NCBI GenBank assembly: GCA_002887195.1
Contig: PJAB01000408.1
Location: forward strand, 1-27,523
Direction: 5' to 3'
Length of the DNA stretch: 27,523 nucleotides
Source of the DNA: Chrysochromulina parva
Lineage: Eukaryota; Haptophyta; Prymnesiales; Chrysochromulinaceae
A program made the translations under genes and the position numbers. Below, piece after piece: positions 18,800-26,944 of the stretch (position 1 is the stretch's first letter; each line of letters starts with the position of its first letter). The notes beneath the pieces were generated by a model. That model was not told the DNA's origin and made no database searches. It saw only the letters and a list, made by a program, of their open reading frames with translations.

Positions 18800-21700
18800 T
18801 CAGATGTGGGTCATGCCAATCCTTTGGGCTGGCTCGTCTTTGCCAGCGGTATCCTCGCCCTTGACAGCGCTCGTCAGCCGGCGGGGCACTGTCGCCGCCG
18901 CTGCCCCGATCGCCGCCTTGGCAGCCGTCGACGCGCTAGCGCCCATGTTCCACCGAGGCTTGGAGGCGGAGGTGTCCGGGGGCTTGTTCTCCTTCGGCAC
19001 CTTGGCCACCGCCGCCGCTGCACTCACGGCCGCGGTTGCTGACGCCGCTGCCTCGCCGGTCAGGCTCACGTTGACTGTCTTCACCTCGCGAGGGGCCGCG
19101 GCACGCGTCCCGACTGTCTCTCGCCGACTGCTTCGGGGCGTCTCTGCCACCACCGCCGCCGAGGCCGGCGGGCGAGCGTTGACGGTCTCCCGGCGGCTGC
19201 TCCGAGGTGCCTCGGCCGCGGCCGCCTCAAACTTGGCCACGGCCGCGGCGCTCGAAAAGGCCGGCGGGACGGCGGTGTTCGTGTTCCATTTTGGGCGCGA
19301 CGCGGAGCCGGCGATCGTGTTGCGACGTGTGGGGATCACAGCGCTGGCCGCGGCCGCCGCGTCAAACTTGGACGCAGCGGCGGCGCTAGAGGCGGAGTCG
19401 GCGGGGAGGACGGCGGGGGTGGCGACGGCGGCGGCAGCAACATGGGCGGCAGCATGGGCGGCAGCATGGGCGACAGCGGGAGCGGGGGCGGGAGCGGGGG
19501 CGGCGAGAGCCTCCTTCTTCGCCTCGGCAACCGCCTTCGCCTGCGCCTGCGCCTGCACCGCCTCGGCCTGCGCCGCCGCCGCCTTGGCCTTCGCCGCCTC
19601 GGCGCGTCCCTCGACCATCTGCCGTATCTCTGTGAAGCTCTTCCAAGACGTTGACTGGGTCGTCGCCGGCTCGGCGGCCTCAGAAGAGGCCGCGGCGGCG
19701 GCGGGGGCAGTGTCGCCGGCGGCGGCATTGGGGGGGGCGGGGGCGGCAGGCGGCACTGCGGCGGAGGGCGGCGGTGCGGCGGCGGCGGAAGGCGCCGTAT
19801 CGTCGACAGTCGCCGCAGCGCCGCCGACGTCAGCAGCGTTCGTCGACAGGGTGGCTGCGACGGCCGGCGCAAGGGAAACCGATGCAACCAGAAGCACCTC
19901 GCTCGTTGCCTCATCTCTGAGGGATGGATAGGTCGTCGTCGGGCTAGCAGTCTTGCTGCTCTTGGGCGCCATAAAGTTCGTCAGCTGCGAGATGAGGCCC
20001 TTGCCCTTGGAGATTGCATCTCCTTTGCCCTTGGAGGCGCCCACCGTCGACCAGCCAACTGGCTTGGTGGAGGCGCAAGCGCTGCCACCATCCTTGGTCG
20101 GTGCCGGCGTGGGCGCCACTGGCGCGTCAGCTCCGACGGGCGCAGACGCGTAGGTCCGTACCGCCGACGAACTTGACGAACCATCCTTGGTCCGTACCGC
20201 CGGGGTCGACGGCACGAGCGGTACCGCCAGCGGCATTGGCGCCGGCGCCGGCGCCGCGACGGCCGCCGCCTCCGAGGCCGGCGCCCCCTCGCTCGAGAAG
20301 AGCCAGCCGACGGATAAGCTGCTTCGGCCGGCGGCGTGCCAGTCAGCAAAGAGGGTTTTGGGCGGAGAGAGGAGCTCGATCATCACGTCGACGGCGGCCG
20401 CTGCCTCCTCCGCGGCGGTGGTGGTGGCCCCGGCGGCGATGGCGGCGGGCGTGCCAGCAGCACTGACGGCCGGCGAGCCGGGTATAATCCCATGCAGCTC
20501 GAGGAGAGACGTCTCGGTCGTCACCGAGGCGGCGTTCACCATCGAGATGAACTCCTTTGCGCGCGCAGCGGCCGAGCGCTCGGCGGTGAACTTGGCGATG
20601 GTCGCGGTGGCGGCGCCCAGTCGCTGCTGCAGCTGCGCGTTCTCGAGCTGCAGCTGGCGGCAGCGCATCTCCTGATGGAGAACCGCGCGTCGCTCAGGAG
20701 AGCGTACCGCCTCGAGCAACGCGCGCACCTCCGCTTCCTCTGCGTCGCTCTGGACGAGCACAGCCTCGAGCTGCGCGCGCACGCGCGCGTGCGACTTCTG
20801 ACGTGTCGCCTGGTCCGCTGCTGCCTCACCCTTCTCATCCGGCGGCGGCGGCGGCGGTGGCGGCGCATCGTCCGTCGTCACATCGTCGACAGCCGCCTGC
20901 TGCAGCTCCCACAGCTGTTGCTGCGCCGAGGCGCGCCGTGTGTAGAGCGCGTCGATGGCCGCAAAGAGCTCGGCGCCCTCATGGCTCGGCACTGGGCTGG
21001 CCACCACGGCGCCCGCGTGGATGCCCGCCACGGCGCTCGTGGCCGCGGTGGTGGACGAAACCTGTGTGGGCGCGAGCGGCGCGTGGAGCAGTCCACCGGG
21101 CAGGGGAGCGTCGAGCGCCGAAGGGAGCGAGTCGCGATGACCGGACTTGAGCTTCCAGTGGCGCACCTCATCCTGCAGGTTGGCGATGAGCTCCTGGTAC
21201 TTGGACACTCCATACTCGACCGTCTGCGTGCGCGTACGCGCCGCCACCTTGATCTCCTTCGCACGGTGCGCGTACTTGAGCGTGTTGTGCGTATCCTCGT
21301 GCGCAGCGGGGGCGGGCGAGACGGTCGCAATCATCACCGTGCGGCAGTTGCCGCCGAGCGAGTCTTGGAGCAGCCGCGTGAGCTTCGAGTCGCGGTACGG
21401 CACGTGGCAGCCGCGCTTGCCGCTCGAGAGCGCATTGATGCAGTTGCCGAGCGCGAGGAGCGAGCGATTGATGTTGGCACCCTCTTTGAGCTGCGAGCCG
21501 CGGTTGAGCGAAACGGCGGCGCGCTCGGAGCCGGCGAGGTCGATGAGCGTGAGCTGCCCGAGCGAGAGCTCATCTTTCACGCCTGCCGCACGGCTCGAGC
21601 GACGCAGCCGGATTTGCAGCACTGCGTGCGAGCGCGACGACTGCGCGTTCGCCGCCGTCTCCGCGACGCAGCGGGCCTTATTGCCGCGCTCAATCAGCTC

Positions 21701-22342
21701 GAGCACCTCAGAGGCATGCTCCGGCTCGTGCTCCGTGAGGCCGCACACGCTAACGCCGCGTGTGGGCTCGTGCCGCAGCTCAAGCCCGCCCGGCGGCGCT
21801 GTCACGCCGGGCACCGCGAGCAGGTCCCGAATCGTCTCATTGTACACCTCCAGGTAGGAGACGCGCAGCGCAAAGCTATGCTCCTCCTCGGCGCTGTGCA
21901 TCGCGTCGAAGAGGGCCTCGATGGCGAGGACCATGACACCCGGCCCAGTCGCCGCGCTGCCGAGCATCGTGTGCGTCTTGCCGCTCCCAGTCGCGCCGTA
22001 CGCGAAGACGGTCGCGGCGAAGCCCTGCGTCACAAAGTCGATGAGCGGGCGCGTCGTGCGCTCGAAGATGAGCGACTGGCCGCAGTCCTCGTCGAAGACA
22101 TGGTCATATGCGTAGCTCAGATTCCTGCAGCGGCGCATCCCTATGCGTTTTCGGCGCAGCTTGTCTGGCAAGATGCTCTTGCGGTCGCATCGGCCATCGG
22201 ACGTCTCCTCCGGGTCGAAGGTGAGGATGCCGCTGTCGACCTTCTTGACCATGTGGCGGAACGAACCAACGCGCTCCGCCAGGGTGGCTGGCCGGATGCG
22301 CACTGCCACCTGGATGTTCTCCTGAGCGGCAGCGACGGACAT
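18800..22342 (-). CDS. Kinesin-8 family motor protein
   Basis: A single exon encodes 1180 residues with an N-terminal motor (about 9-368): P-loop GATGSGKT (116-123), switch I NAQSSRSH (232-239), switch II DLAGSE (268-273), and GGNCRTVMIATVSP followed by THNTLKYAHRAKEIK. The GATG form of the P-loop, the long basic loop 2 (KLRRKRIGMRR), PGVMVL after the P-loop and the THNTLKYA-RAKEIK neck entry point to kinesin-8 (Kip3/KIF18/KIF19), plus-end-directed motors that limit microtubule length in spindles or cilia. A neck coil (about 378-398), a polyproline run near 495-502 and a coiled coil (about 505-600) follow. The tail is Ala/Pro-rich low complexity with RRNTI (1006), RRETV (1050, 1073), RRLTS (1154), paired RPKWN/KPRWN and a KEN triplet at 1117-1119. 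The start is the only ATG close to the motor. Confidence 0.9.
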   Translation of the reverse strand: MSVAAAQENIQVAVRIRPATLAERVGSFRHMVKKVDSGILTFDPEETSDGRCDRKSILPDKLRRKRIGMRRCRNLSYAYDHVFDEDCGQSLIFERTTRPLIDFVTQGFAATVFAYGATGSGKTHTMLGSAATGPGVMVLAIEALFDAMHSAEEEHSFALRVSYLEVYNETIRDLLAVPGVTAPPGGLELRHEPTRGVSVCGLTEHEPEHASEVLELIERGNKARCVAETAANAQSSRSHAVLQIRLRRSSRAAGVKDELSLGQLTLIDLAGSERAAVSLNRGSQLKEGANINRSLLALGNCINALSSGKRGCHVPYRDSKLTRLLQDSLGGNCRTVMIATVSPAPAAHEDTHNTLKYAHRAKEIKVAARTRTQTVEYGVSKYQELIANLQDEVRHWKLKSGHRDSLPSALDAPLPGGLLHAPLAPTQVSSTTAATSAVAGIHAGAVVASPVPSHEGAELFAAIDALYTRRASAQQQLWELQQAAVDDVTTDDAPPPPPPPPDEKGEAAADQATRQKSHARVRAQLEAVLVQSDAEEAEVRALLEAVRSPERRAVLHQEMRCRQLQLENAQLQQRLGAATATIAKFTAERSAAARAKEFISMVNAASVTTETSLLELHGIIPGSPAVSAAGTPAAIAAGATTTAAEEAAAAVDVMIELLSPPKTLFADWHAAGRSSLSVGWLFSSEGAPASEAAAVAAPAPAPMPLAVPLVPSTPAVRTKDGSSSSSAVRTYASAPVGADAPVAPTPAPTKDGGSACASTKPVGWSTVGASKGKGDAISKGKGLISQLTNFMAPKSSKTASPTTTYPSLRDEATSEVLLVASVSLAPAVAATLSTNAADVGGAAATVDDTAPSAAAAPPPSAAVPPAAPAPPNAAAGDTAPAAAAASSEAAEPATTQSTSWKSFTEIRQMVEGRAEAAKAKAAAAQAEAVQAQAQAKAVAEAKKEALAAPAPAPAPAVAHAAAHAAAHVAAAAVATPAVLPADSASSAAAASKFDAAAAASAVIPTRRNTIAGSASRPKWNTNTAVPPAFSSAAAVAKFEAAAAEAPRSSRRETVNARPPASAAVVAETPRSSRRETVGTRAAAPREVKTVNVSLTGEAAASATAAVSAAAAVAKVPKENKPPDTSASKPRWNMGASASTAAKAAIGAAAATVPRRLTSAVKGEDTAGKDEPAQRIGMTHI

Positions 22343-22614
22343 GACGACGACAACCTTTTTTTGAAAAGATCGCTAAGGCGCCAAACGCGTTGCGGCGGGC
22401 GGTCCGTCGCTACAGTACTACCTTTGTGGGTAACTCGACCTGTACCCCCTATTGTTCCACGGTGTGTCTGTGTCTCAATAACTCACTCTCACTCGAGGGT
22501 GTTGACCATCGATGATATCATCGATTTTTGATATTTGGCATGATATCATATGATACTAAATCTGATCTAGATTAATGTATTCTGTTGTAGACCTTCCCAC
22601 GTCTCGTGCGAGCT
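22343..22614. promoter_or_regulatory. Kinesin upstream region with AT-rich palindromes
   Basis: This 272-bp gap lies between the 3' end of the FERM-like gene and the start of the kinesin gene, both on the minus strand. It is much richer in A and T than its surroundings. It holds ATCGATGATATCATCGAT, an 18-bp perfect palindrome at 22508-22525, and a second ATGATATCAT at 22540-22549, which is also the heart of the first. The two centres are 28 bp apart. Likely promoter or regulatory DNA for the kinesin gene; the bound factor is unknown. Confidence 0.5.
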
Positions 22615-24063
22615 TTAGATGCGCGTGGCCACCGCGGGCAGCGACGCTTCCGACGCGGCGCTCGCCGTCACCTCTGCAACCCCATGCGCCGTCAGCAGAC
22701 AGCCGACAAGCGCCGCCTGTGCGCTGTAGAAGCACAGCTTTGTGCTCGGGCCTGCCGGCCGTTGGTGGCCCAATGAGAGCTGCAGCGGACCCAAGCCTGG
22801 CAGCTCCGCTGGAGCCACAAGCACCAGCTCGATGGCATCGGCCACCGAGGCCGTCGTACGCCATGAGGTGATGGCACGCCACGGCAGCCATGCCAGAGGC
22901 CTCAGCTCGAGGCGGCGCGCGTCGACGCGCGTGCTTGGCTGCACGGCACCAGTGGCTACCGGCCGATCGAGCAGTGCAACGCCGTTCTCGCCTACCGTCA
23001 AAAAGATGCTCCTTTGGCGTCGACGCCAGCGCGATCCGCCGCGCAAGCTGCCCGCCAGCGTGAGGCACTGTGCAAGGTCTATGCTCTGCCTCGGTGCCTC
23101 TCCGACCATCTCGGAGGTCATCTCGGAGGTTATCTGCCTCGGTGCCTCTCCGAGCAACACGTCGAGCCGCACGAGCGGCAGCACTTCGCGCAGTCGCTCG
23201 AGCAGTCGCCGACGCGCCGCGAGGGAGCTGAGAGGGGAGCTGAGAGGCCCATCGGCCAACTCGGAGGTTATCTCGGAGGAGGCTTGGGCGTGGTTGCGCA
23301 GCACGTCTTCGGCCGTCGCGGCCAGAAGCTCGCGGCGGCGCGGGTGTAGCGACGGCGCGAGCGTCGGCAGCGTTCGGCGCAGAAGCCGCTGCGAATGCAG
23401 CACGTCCGTCAGCCCAGTGCCCAGAAGCAATGCGAGCGCCGCCAACTCCGCCAGCGCGCACGCATCGGCCGGCGAATCCCCACGCCGCAGGTCCTCGAGC
23501 GCCGCCTCGCTGTCGAGGAAGGCTAGCGCCGCGCCCGTGTCGGTGAACGTGCGAGCAGCGCCGTGCTGCTGCACCAGCGAAGGCGCTGCCTCGGAGCTGG
23601 CTATCGCTGTCGGCACCACCGTGCCGCCGGGTCGAAGCCGACACAGCCGCAACGTCGGATTCCTTGCGGATCGTCGCCCGCAGCCACAGCATTGTCGGAC
23701 GCCGTACGTAGGACAAAAAAAGGCGTCCGGCAAGGGAGTCGTCTCTGACCACACCTCTAGGCTGCCGGGCCAGCGCAGGTCGCAAAAAAGCAGCGCGTGC
23801 TCGCGTAGCGCCTCGACCTGCACGCGCAATGCACGAGCAATCTCCTGCCGCACTTCGCTGGCGGCGAGCTGAGGCACAGGGCACGCGAGCATCATGCCGC
23901 CGGGCAGCCAACACAAAACCACTCGTGGAACGTCGTCAACGCCTGGACCAGGCGCGGAAGGGATTGTGTACGGTTCGGCAACACCAAAGTCAGGTCGCGG
24001 CAGGCCGTCGATGCCGAGGTTGGGTGGCCGGCCGCGAAGCAGCGCGACGAGGTTGTCGCACAT
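22615..24063 (-). CDS. FERM-domain-like protein
   Basis: A single exon encodes 482 residues. By eye the layout is FERM-like: a ubiquitin-like lobe (about 45-95, VVLCWLPGGMMLACPVP then VEALREHALLFC), a helical lobe (about 150-290, ACALAELAALALLLG, the usual ALxLAALxLQ block), and a PH-like third lobe (about 345-440, SIFLTVGENGVALLD then WLPWRAITSW). FERM modules bind membrane proteins or phosphoinositides and link them to the cytoskeleton. In myosins and plant KCBP kinesins they act as cargo adaptors. A short Cys group CCGCGR (around 130) is extra. The helical lobe contains a 48-bp in-frame duplication giving GEAPRQ twice with TSEM repeats between. The gene precedes the kinesin gene on the same strand. 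The family call is tentative; another ubiquitin-like/PH-like adaptor is possible. Confidence 0.5.
   Translation of the reverse strand: MCDNLVALLRGRPPNLGIDGLPRPDFGVAEPYTIPSAPGPGVDDVPRVVLCWLPGGMMLACPVPQLAASEVRQEIARALRVQVEALREHALLFCDLRWPGSLEVWSETTPLPDAFFCPTYGVRQCCGCGRRSARNPTLRLCRLRPGGTVVPTAIASSEAAPSLVQQHGAARTFTDTGAALAFLDSEAALEDLRRGDSPADACALAELAALALLLGTGLTDVLHSQRLLRRTLPTLAPSLHPRRRELLAATAEDVLRNHAQASSEITSELADGPLSSPLSSLAARRRLLERLREVLPLVRLDVLLGEAPRQITSEMTSEMVGEAPRQSIDLAQCLTLAGSLRGGSRWRRRQRSIFLTVGENGVALLDRPVATGAVQPSTRVDARRLELRPLAWLPWRAITSWRTTASVADAIELVLVAPAELPGLGPLQLSLGHQRPAGPSTKLCFYSAQAALVGCLLTAHGVAEVTASAASEASLPAVATRI
23086..23153 (-). repeat. In-frame direct repeat within the FERM-like gene
   Basis: CTGCCTCGGTGCCTCTCCGA occurs at 23086-23105 and again at 23134-23153, a 48-bp period that equals 16 codons. 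Between them are tandem ATCTCGGAGGT words, which recur near 23262-23284. The protein reads GEAPRQ-ITSEMTSEMV-GEAPRQ. Confidence 0.8.
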
Positions 24064-24116
24064 AGACAGCTTCGCGGATCGCTTCGCGCAGTTTTTGGCT
24101 GCGTGTGAAAGATAAC

Positions 24117-24199
24117 AGTCAAGTCAGTCAAGTCAAGTCAAGCACATTCGATAGGCTTCCGTATGGTTATCTGTTGTTTATGTATAGACTTGACTTGAA
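24117..24199 (+). mobile_element. Short element copy B, AAGTC-pentamer inverted termini
   Basis: The left arm AGTCAAGTCAGTCAAGTCAA (24117-24136, continuing to 24142) is opposed by the right arm ACTTGACTTGAA (24188-24199). The 44-bp core contains ATTCGATAGGCTTCCGTATG and ends TTTATGTATAG. The core is shared with copies at 16277-16348 (reverse orientation, deleted) and 24328-24444. Non-coding; a MITE-like or introner-like nature is inferred from structure alone. Confidence 0.6.
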
Positions 24200-24327
24200 C
24201 GTTACAATTGTAATAACACGACACACGTGACTACGAGATATGGAGCAGCGCGGCGTCGAGGATTCTGGATTGTTTGGGCGCATTGTACCATTGTTTGGGC
24301 GTCGGCGGCTTAGATGGCGGTGGAGAT

Positions 24328-24444
24328 CAGTTCAGTTCAGTTCAGCTCAGCTCACCCCCATTGCTAGCCTCGAGAGCACTTTCGATAGGCTTCCGTTAGG
24401 TCGTCTGTCGTTTATGTGTAGTAACTGAAAACTGAACTGTGAAC
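24328..24444 (+). mobile_element. Short element copy C, CAGTT-pentamer inverted termini
   Basis: The left arm is CAGTTCAGTTCAGTTCAGCT (24328-24347) and the right arm TAACTGAAAACTGAACTGTG (24422-24441). The core from TTCGATAGGCTTCCGTTAGG to TTTATGTGTAG aligns without gaps to copy B, about 33 of 39 positions identical from CGATAGG to TAG. The arm pentamer differs from copy B (CAGTT instead of AAGTC), although the core is conserved. A 22-bp spacer separates the left arm from the core. Confidence 0.6.
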
Positions 24445-24648
24445 GGTGGAGATGGCGGTGCGTGTAGATCTCCGGGTTACGTACCGTGTGTGTCCCGTGT
24501 GAGTCCCGGCGCCCCCCGGTGTCTTTACACCGAACCTCATAACAAACTAGACGTCTTCCGCCCTTTGACGAAGCGGTAAGTTCGAGAATTGCGTCCACCC
24601 CGTGAGGACACCAGGGGCGAGTCGGCTTTCGCCACGGCGCCATCTTAA

Positions 24649-24992
24649 ATGTCGCAACGCAAGCAGATGATGGGCGTTGGCGTGGAAACATACGAGCCGA
24701 AGAGCGTGCAACAGGCTCCTGGAAAGAGAGGAGAGCGACAACCGGTGCGCTGCGCATGCACCTGATGCTCGCAATTGCACCTGATGCTGTCATCCACCAG
24801 AGCTCCGATTCCCGCGACCGTTTGCACGACCGTTGCTTGTGGCAGTCGTACAATACAGGGCGAGACGACATGAATAAGAAGCTCAACCAAGTCACGCAGG
24901 CAGTTCGCGTGCCAAAGTCAACCTGGTTTGTGCTGGGCTCGCTCCTTATGATTGGCTTGTATCTCTATCACGCGCTCTTTTCTCGTAATTGA
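24649..24992 (+). CDS. Small single-span membrane protein, two-exon model
   Basis: Proposed exons are 24649-24744 and 24846-24992, giving 80 residues. Exon 1 starts at ATG (MSQRKQMMGVGVETYEPK) and ends at CCG|GTGCGC. Exon 2 begins after GTGGCAG. Both junctions are phase 0. The C-terminal half has an amphipathic DDMNKKLNQVTQAVRVPK followed by a membrane span STWFVLGSLLMIGLYLYHAL and the short tail FSRN, a tail-anchored layout. An intronless alternative starts at the ATG at 24756 (78 residues) but its N-terminal half looks like intron sequence. The juxtamembrane helix resembles the end of a SNARE-type protein, but no full SNARE motif is visible, so no function is assigned. Confidence 0.45.
24745..24845 (+). 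other. Candidate intron of the small membrane protein gene
   Basis: The 101-bp segment begins GTGCGC and ends CTTGTGGCAG. It contains two near-copies of TTGCACCTGATGCT-type sequence (CACCTGATGCTCGCAATTGC then ACCTGATGCTGTC), which offer CTGAT branch-site-like words. The forward frame from exon 1 meets a TGA soon after the donor, so splicing is needed for that start to be used. Confidence 0.4.
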
Positions 24993-25315
24993 TCACTTTA
25001 GTGTAGTCATGACCGAGAGTCGTGTGAGGTCGTGTCACACAGATATGCATTCACGGATGGCGCTCTGTGTGCAAAAATTGCAGCCCGCGGGCGCCGGGGC
25101 ATCGCGCTTCACGCCACGCTTCACGGCCGGATGTGCGGAGATTCTCAAATCCTTGAGAGCCTGACTTTTCACCACAACAACATGTTCCGCGCCGACCCGA
25201 TCACCAACTGTGAGGTCGCGATCACAAACATGAAAAAGCCAGCGAATCGTCGCTTCGTCAAAGCGTTGATCGGGATTCCTTCGGGTGGCGCACTCAGCCT
25301 CCTCTCTCCGCAATC
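24993..25315. other. Intergenic region upstream of the acyl-CoA dehydrogenase gene
   Basis: The 323 bp separate two plus-strand genes. Nothing recognisable was found except a short direct repeat TTCACGCCACGCTTCACGGC at 25109-25128. It should contain the 3' end of the small membrane protein transcript and the promoter of the following gene. Confidence 0.35.
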
Positions 25316-26944
25316 ATGCTGCTTCTGCGGCGGCTGCCGCGCCTTCGGCTGGTGGCTCCCCGAATGGCTCCCCTACCACATATGTTCACAACCAACACAA
25401 AGCGCTACCTAAGCACTGAGCATCACTTGCACGTTGAGAGCACCTTCCACGACGAGCTTGGCTTCACCGAGCGCTTCCTTGACGTGGTGCGTAACGACCT
25501 GCCCTTGGCAACAGATCCAGCCAAGAGCAGTCAGCTGCTCCGTCGCCTCGTCAAGTCTGAGCTCCTGCGGTTCACGGACATGCGAGCTGCGCCTGAGAAA
25601 TTCTTCCTGGCTCACCGCCTCCTCTCCAGTGTCGGCCTGAACGGCTTCGGCGTTCGCTTCACCGTCCAGTTCAACCTCTTTGCGGGCTCAATCTTGGGCC
25701 TCGGTGGCGAGGAACAAATTGCACTCCTCGATGAGTTCCAGCGCGACGGCACGCTCGGCTGCTTCCTTCTGACCGAGAAGAAGGCTGGCGTGCTGTCCGG
25801 TCTCATTGTGGAGACGACTTGCGACTGGTGCCAAGCCACAGAAAGCTTCACACTCCATACACCAAGCGACTCGGCAGCAAAGAATTGGATATCCCAGGGC
25901 TTTGTGGCCGAGCGTGGCGTTGTGATCGCCGACCTTCGCATCGACGGCAAGAGCCACGGCCCGCACGCCTTTCTGATGACGCTGCGTGGCGAGGGCGGCC
26001 AGCTGTTGCCGGGGATCCGAGTCGAGGATATGGGCTACAAGACGATTGCAAACGACCTCGACAATGCGCGTGTCTGGTTCGACAAGGTTCGGCTGCCCAG
26101 GAAAGCGCTCCTCAACAAGTTTGCGGATCTCGACGCGCAGGGGCGCTACGTGCAAGTGGGCGAGGAGCGCATGCGAATCGAAGTGATCGGACAGAGATTG
26201 CTCACCGGCCGTCAGGCGATTGCAGAGGCGGCGCTGGTGAGCGCGCGTGTACTGCACATGCGCACGGAGGCGTATGCGTCGAAAAAGGTATGCAATGGCC
26301 TCTCGGGGGAGCGAACCCTCGAGTCGATGCCGCAGATGCGCGCCGTGCTCGATGAATCATATGCCGCGCTCGATTCCATGGAGGCGTTCACCTCTGGGGT
26401 CGAGGAGCGGCTGAACGAGTGCCTTCGTGCGGGGACGATCCCAAGCCCTGAGCTCGTCGACGCGATTGCGATCGCCAAGATCAAGTGCATCGACGTCGCC
26501 ATCCAGCGCTGCCACGCGCTGCGCCAGGAAGTGGGCTCGTACGCCTTGATGCATGCCACCGGCTTCGAGCTCGTCGACATGCTGCTTTGCTGCAAGTTTG
26601 CCGAGGGGGATTCACGCATCCTTCAGCAGAAGCTGGCGAGGGACCGGCTCAAGCAACTCAAAAAGCAGGGCCTCGCCTCTGCCGCCGCCTCGGTCCTCGG
26701 CATGTCGGCAGACTCGAGGGAGGCACTTGCCGCCCTGCGACTCGCGAGCCAGCTGCATTCAGCAGGGCGTGATCTTGCCAAGCTCGAGGCCGCCATGGAT
26801 GCGAGCTGGCGCGAGATCTACCATCTCGCGGATCTTATTGCTGAGCGGCACCTGCGCGAGGGGCCGAAGAGCGCCTTCCCAGAGCCGGCAGTTGACAGGC
26901 TGCTGCCAGCGGTGACGACCTTTGACCATGAATGGAAGGGATGA
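25316..26944 (+). CDS. Acyl-CoA dehydrogenase/oxidase-family flavoprotein, mitochondrial
   Basis: A single exon encodes 542 residues. The first 35 or so are rich in Arg/Leu without acidic residues and end in KRYLSTEHH, a typical mitochondrial presequence with a likely cleavage near residue 31. The fold blocks follow: an N-terminal helical domain, the FAD/substrate beta domain with CFLLTEKKAGVLSG (about 149-162), HGPHAFLMTLR, PGIRVEDMGYKTIANDLDNARVWFDKVRLPR, and a C-terminal helical domain with FAEGDSRILQQKLARD (F428). E430 sits where acyl-CoA oxidases have the catalytic Glu of FEGEN. The beta domain and FAEGD look more like peroxisomal acyl-CoA oxidases, but the length (about 510 mature) is nearer dehydrogenases and there is no clear peroxisomal C-terminal SKL. 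Expected reaction: alpha,beta-desaturation of an acyl-CoA. Chain-length preference and electron acceptor are unknown. Confidence 0.8.
   Translation: MLLLRRLPRLRLVAPRMAPLPHMFTTNTKRYLSTEHHLHVESTFHDELGFTERFLDVVRNDLPLATDPAKSSQLLRRLVKSELLRFTDMRAAPEKFFLAHRLLSSVGLNGFGVRFTVQFNLFAGSILGLGGEEQIALLDEFQRDGTLGCFLLTEKKAGVLSGLIVETTCDWCQATESFTLHTPSDSAAKNWISQGFVAERGVVIADLRIDGKSHGPHAFLMTLRGEGGQLLPGIRVEDMGYKTIANDLDNARVWFDKVRLPRKALLNKFADLDAQGRYVQVGEERMRIEVIGQRLLTGRQAIAEAALVSARVLHMRTEAYASKKVCNGLSGERTLESMPQMRAVLDESYAALDSMEAFTSGVEERLNECLRAGTIPSPELVDAIAIAKIKCIDVAIQRCHALRQEVGSYALMHATGFELVDMLLCCKFAEGDSRILQQKLARDRLKQLKKQGLASAAASVLGMSADSREALAALRLASQLHSAGRDLAKLEAAMDASWREIYHLADLIAERHLREGPKSAFPEPAVDRLLPAVTTFDHEWKG

Larger units (their letters stand above)
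24064..24648. other. Intergenic region with two pentamer-flanked elements
   Basis: This lies between the divergent starts of the FERM-like gene (-) and the small membrane protein gene (+). It holds the two short elements annotated separately. The rest, including GCGGTAAGTT at 24569-24578, a strong 5' splice-site word, shows no recognisable gene. An open frame of 62 codons from 24240 runs through one element and is not considered real. Confidence 0.4.

Noticed and set aside
18633..19931. 432-codon Ala/Arg-rich open frame on the plus strand
   Set aside because: It lies mostly antisense to the low-complexity kinesin tail, where GCC/GGC repeats keep several frames open.
20336..22531. 731-codon open frame on the plus strand
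   Set aside because: It is antisense to the kinesin motor, is Arg/Leu-rich with no known domain, and is explained by GC-rich codon bias of the real gene on the other strand.
22556..23914. 452-codon alternative minus-strand frame
   Set aside because: It overlaps the FERM-like gene in another frame on the same strand, and its Arg/Ala-rich product shows no recognisable fold, unlike the 482-residue frame.
24240..24428. 62-codon open frame beginning MEQRG
   Set aside because: It runs through the repeat arm and core of element copy C, so it is unlikely to be coding.
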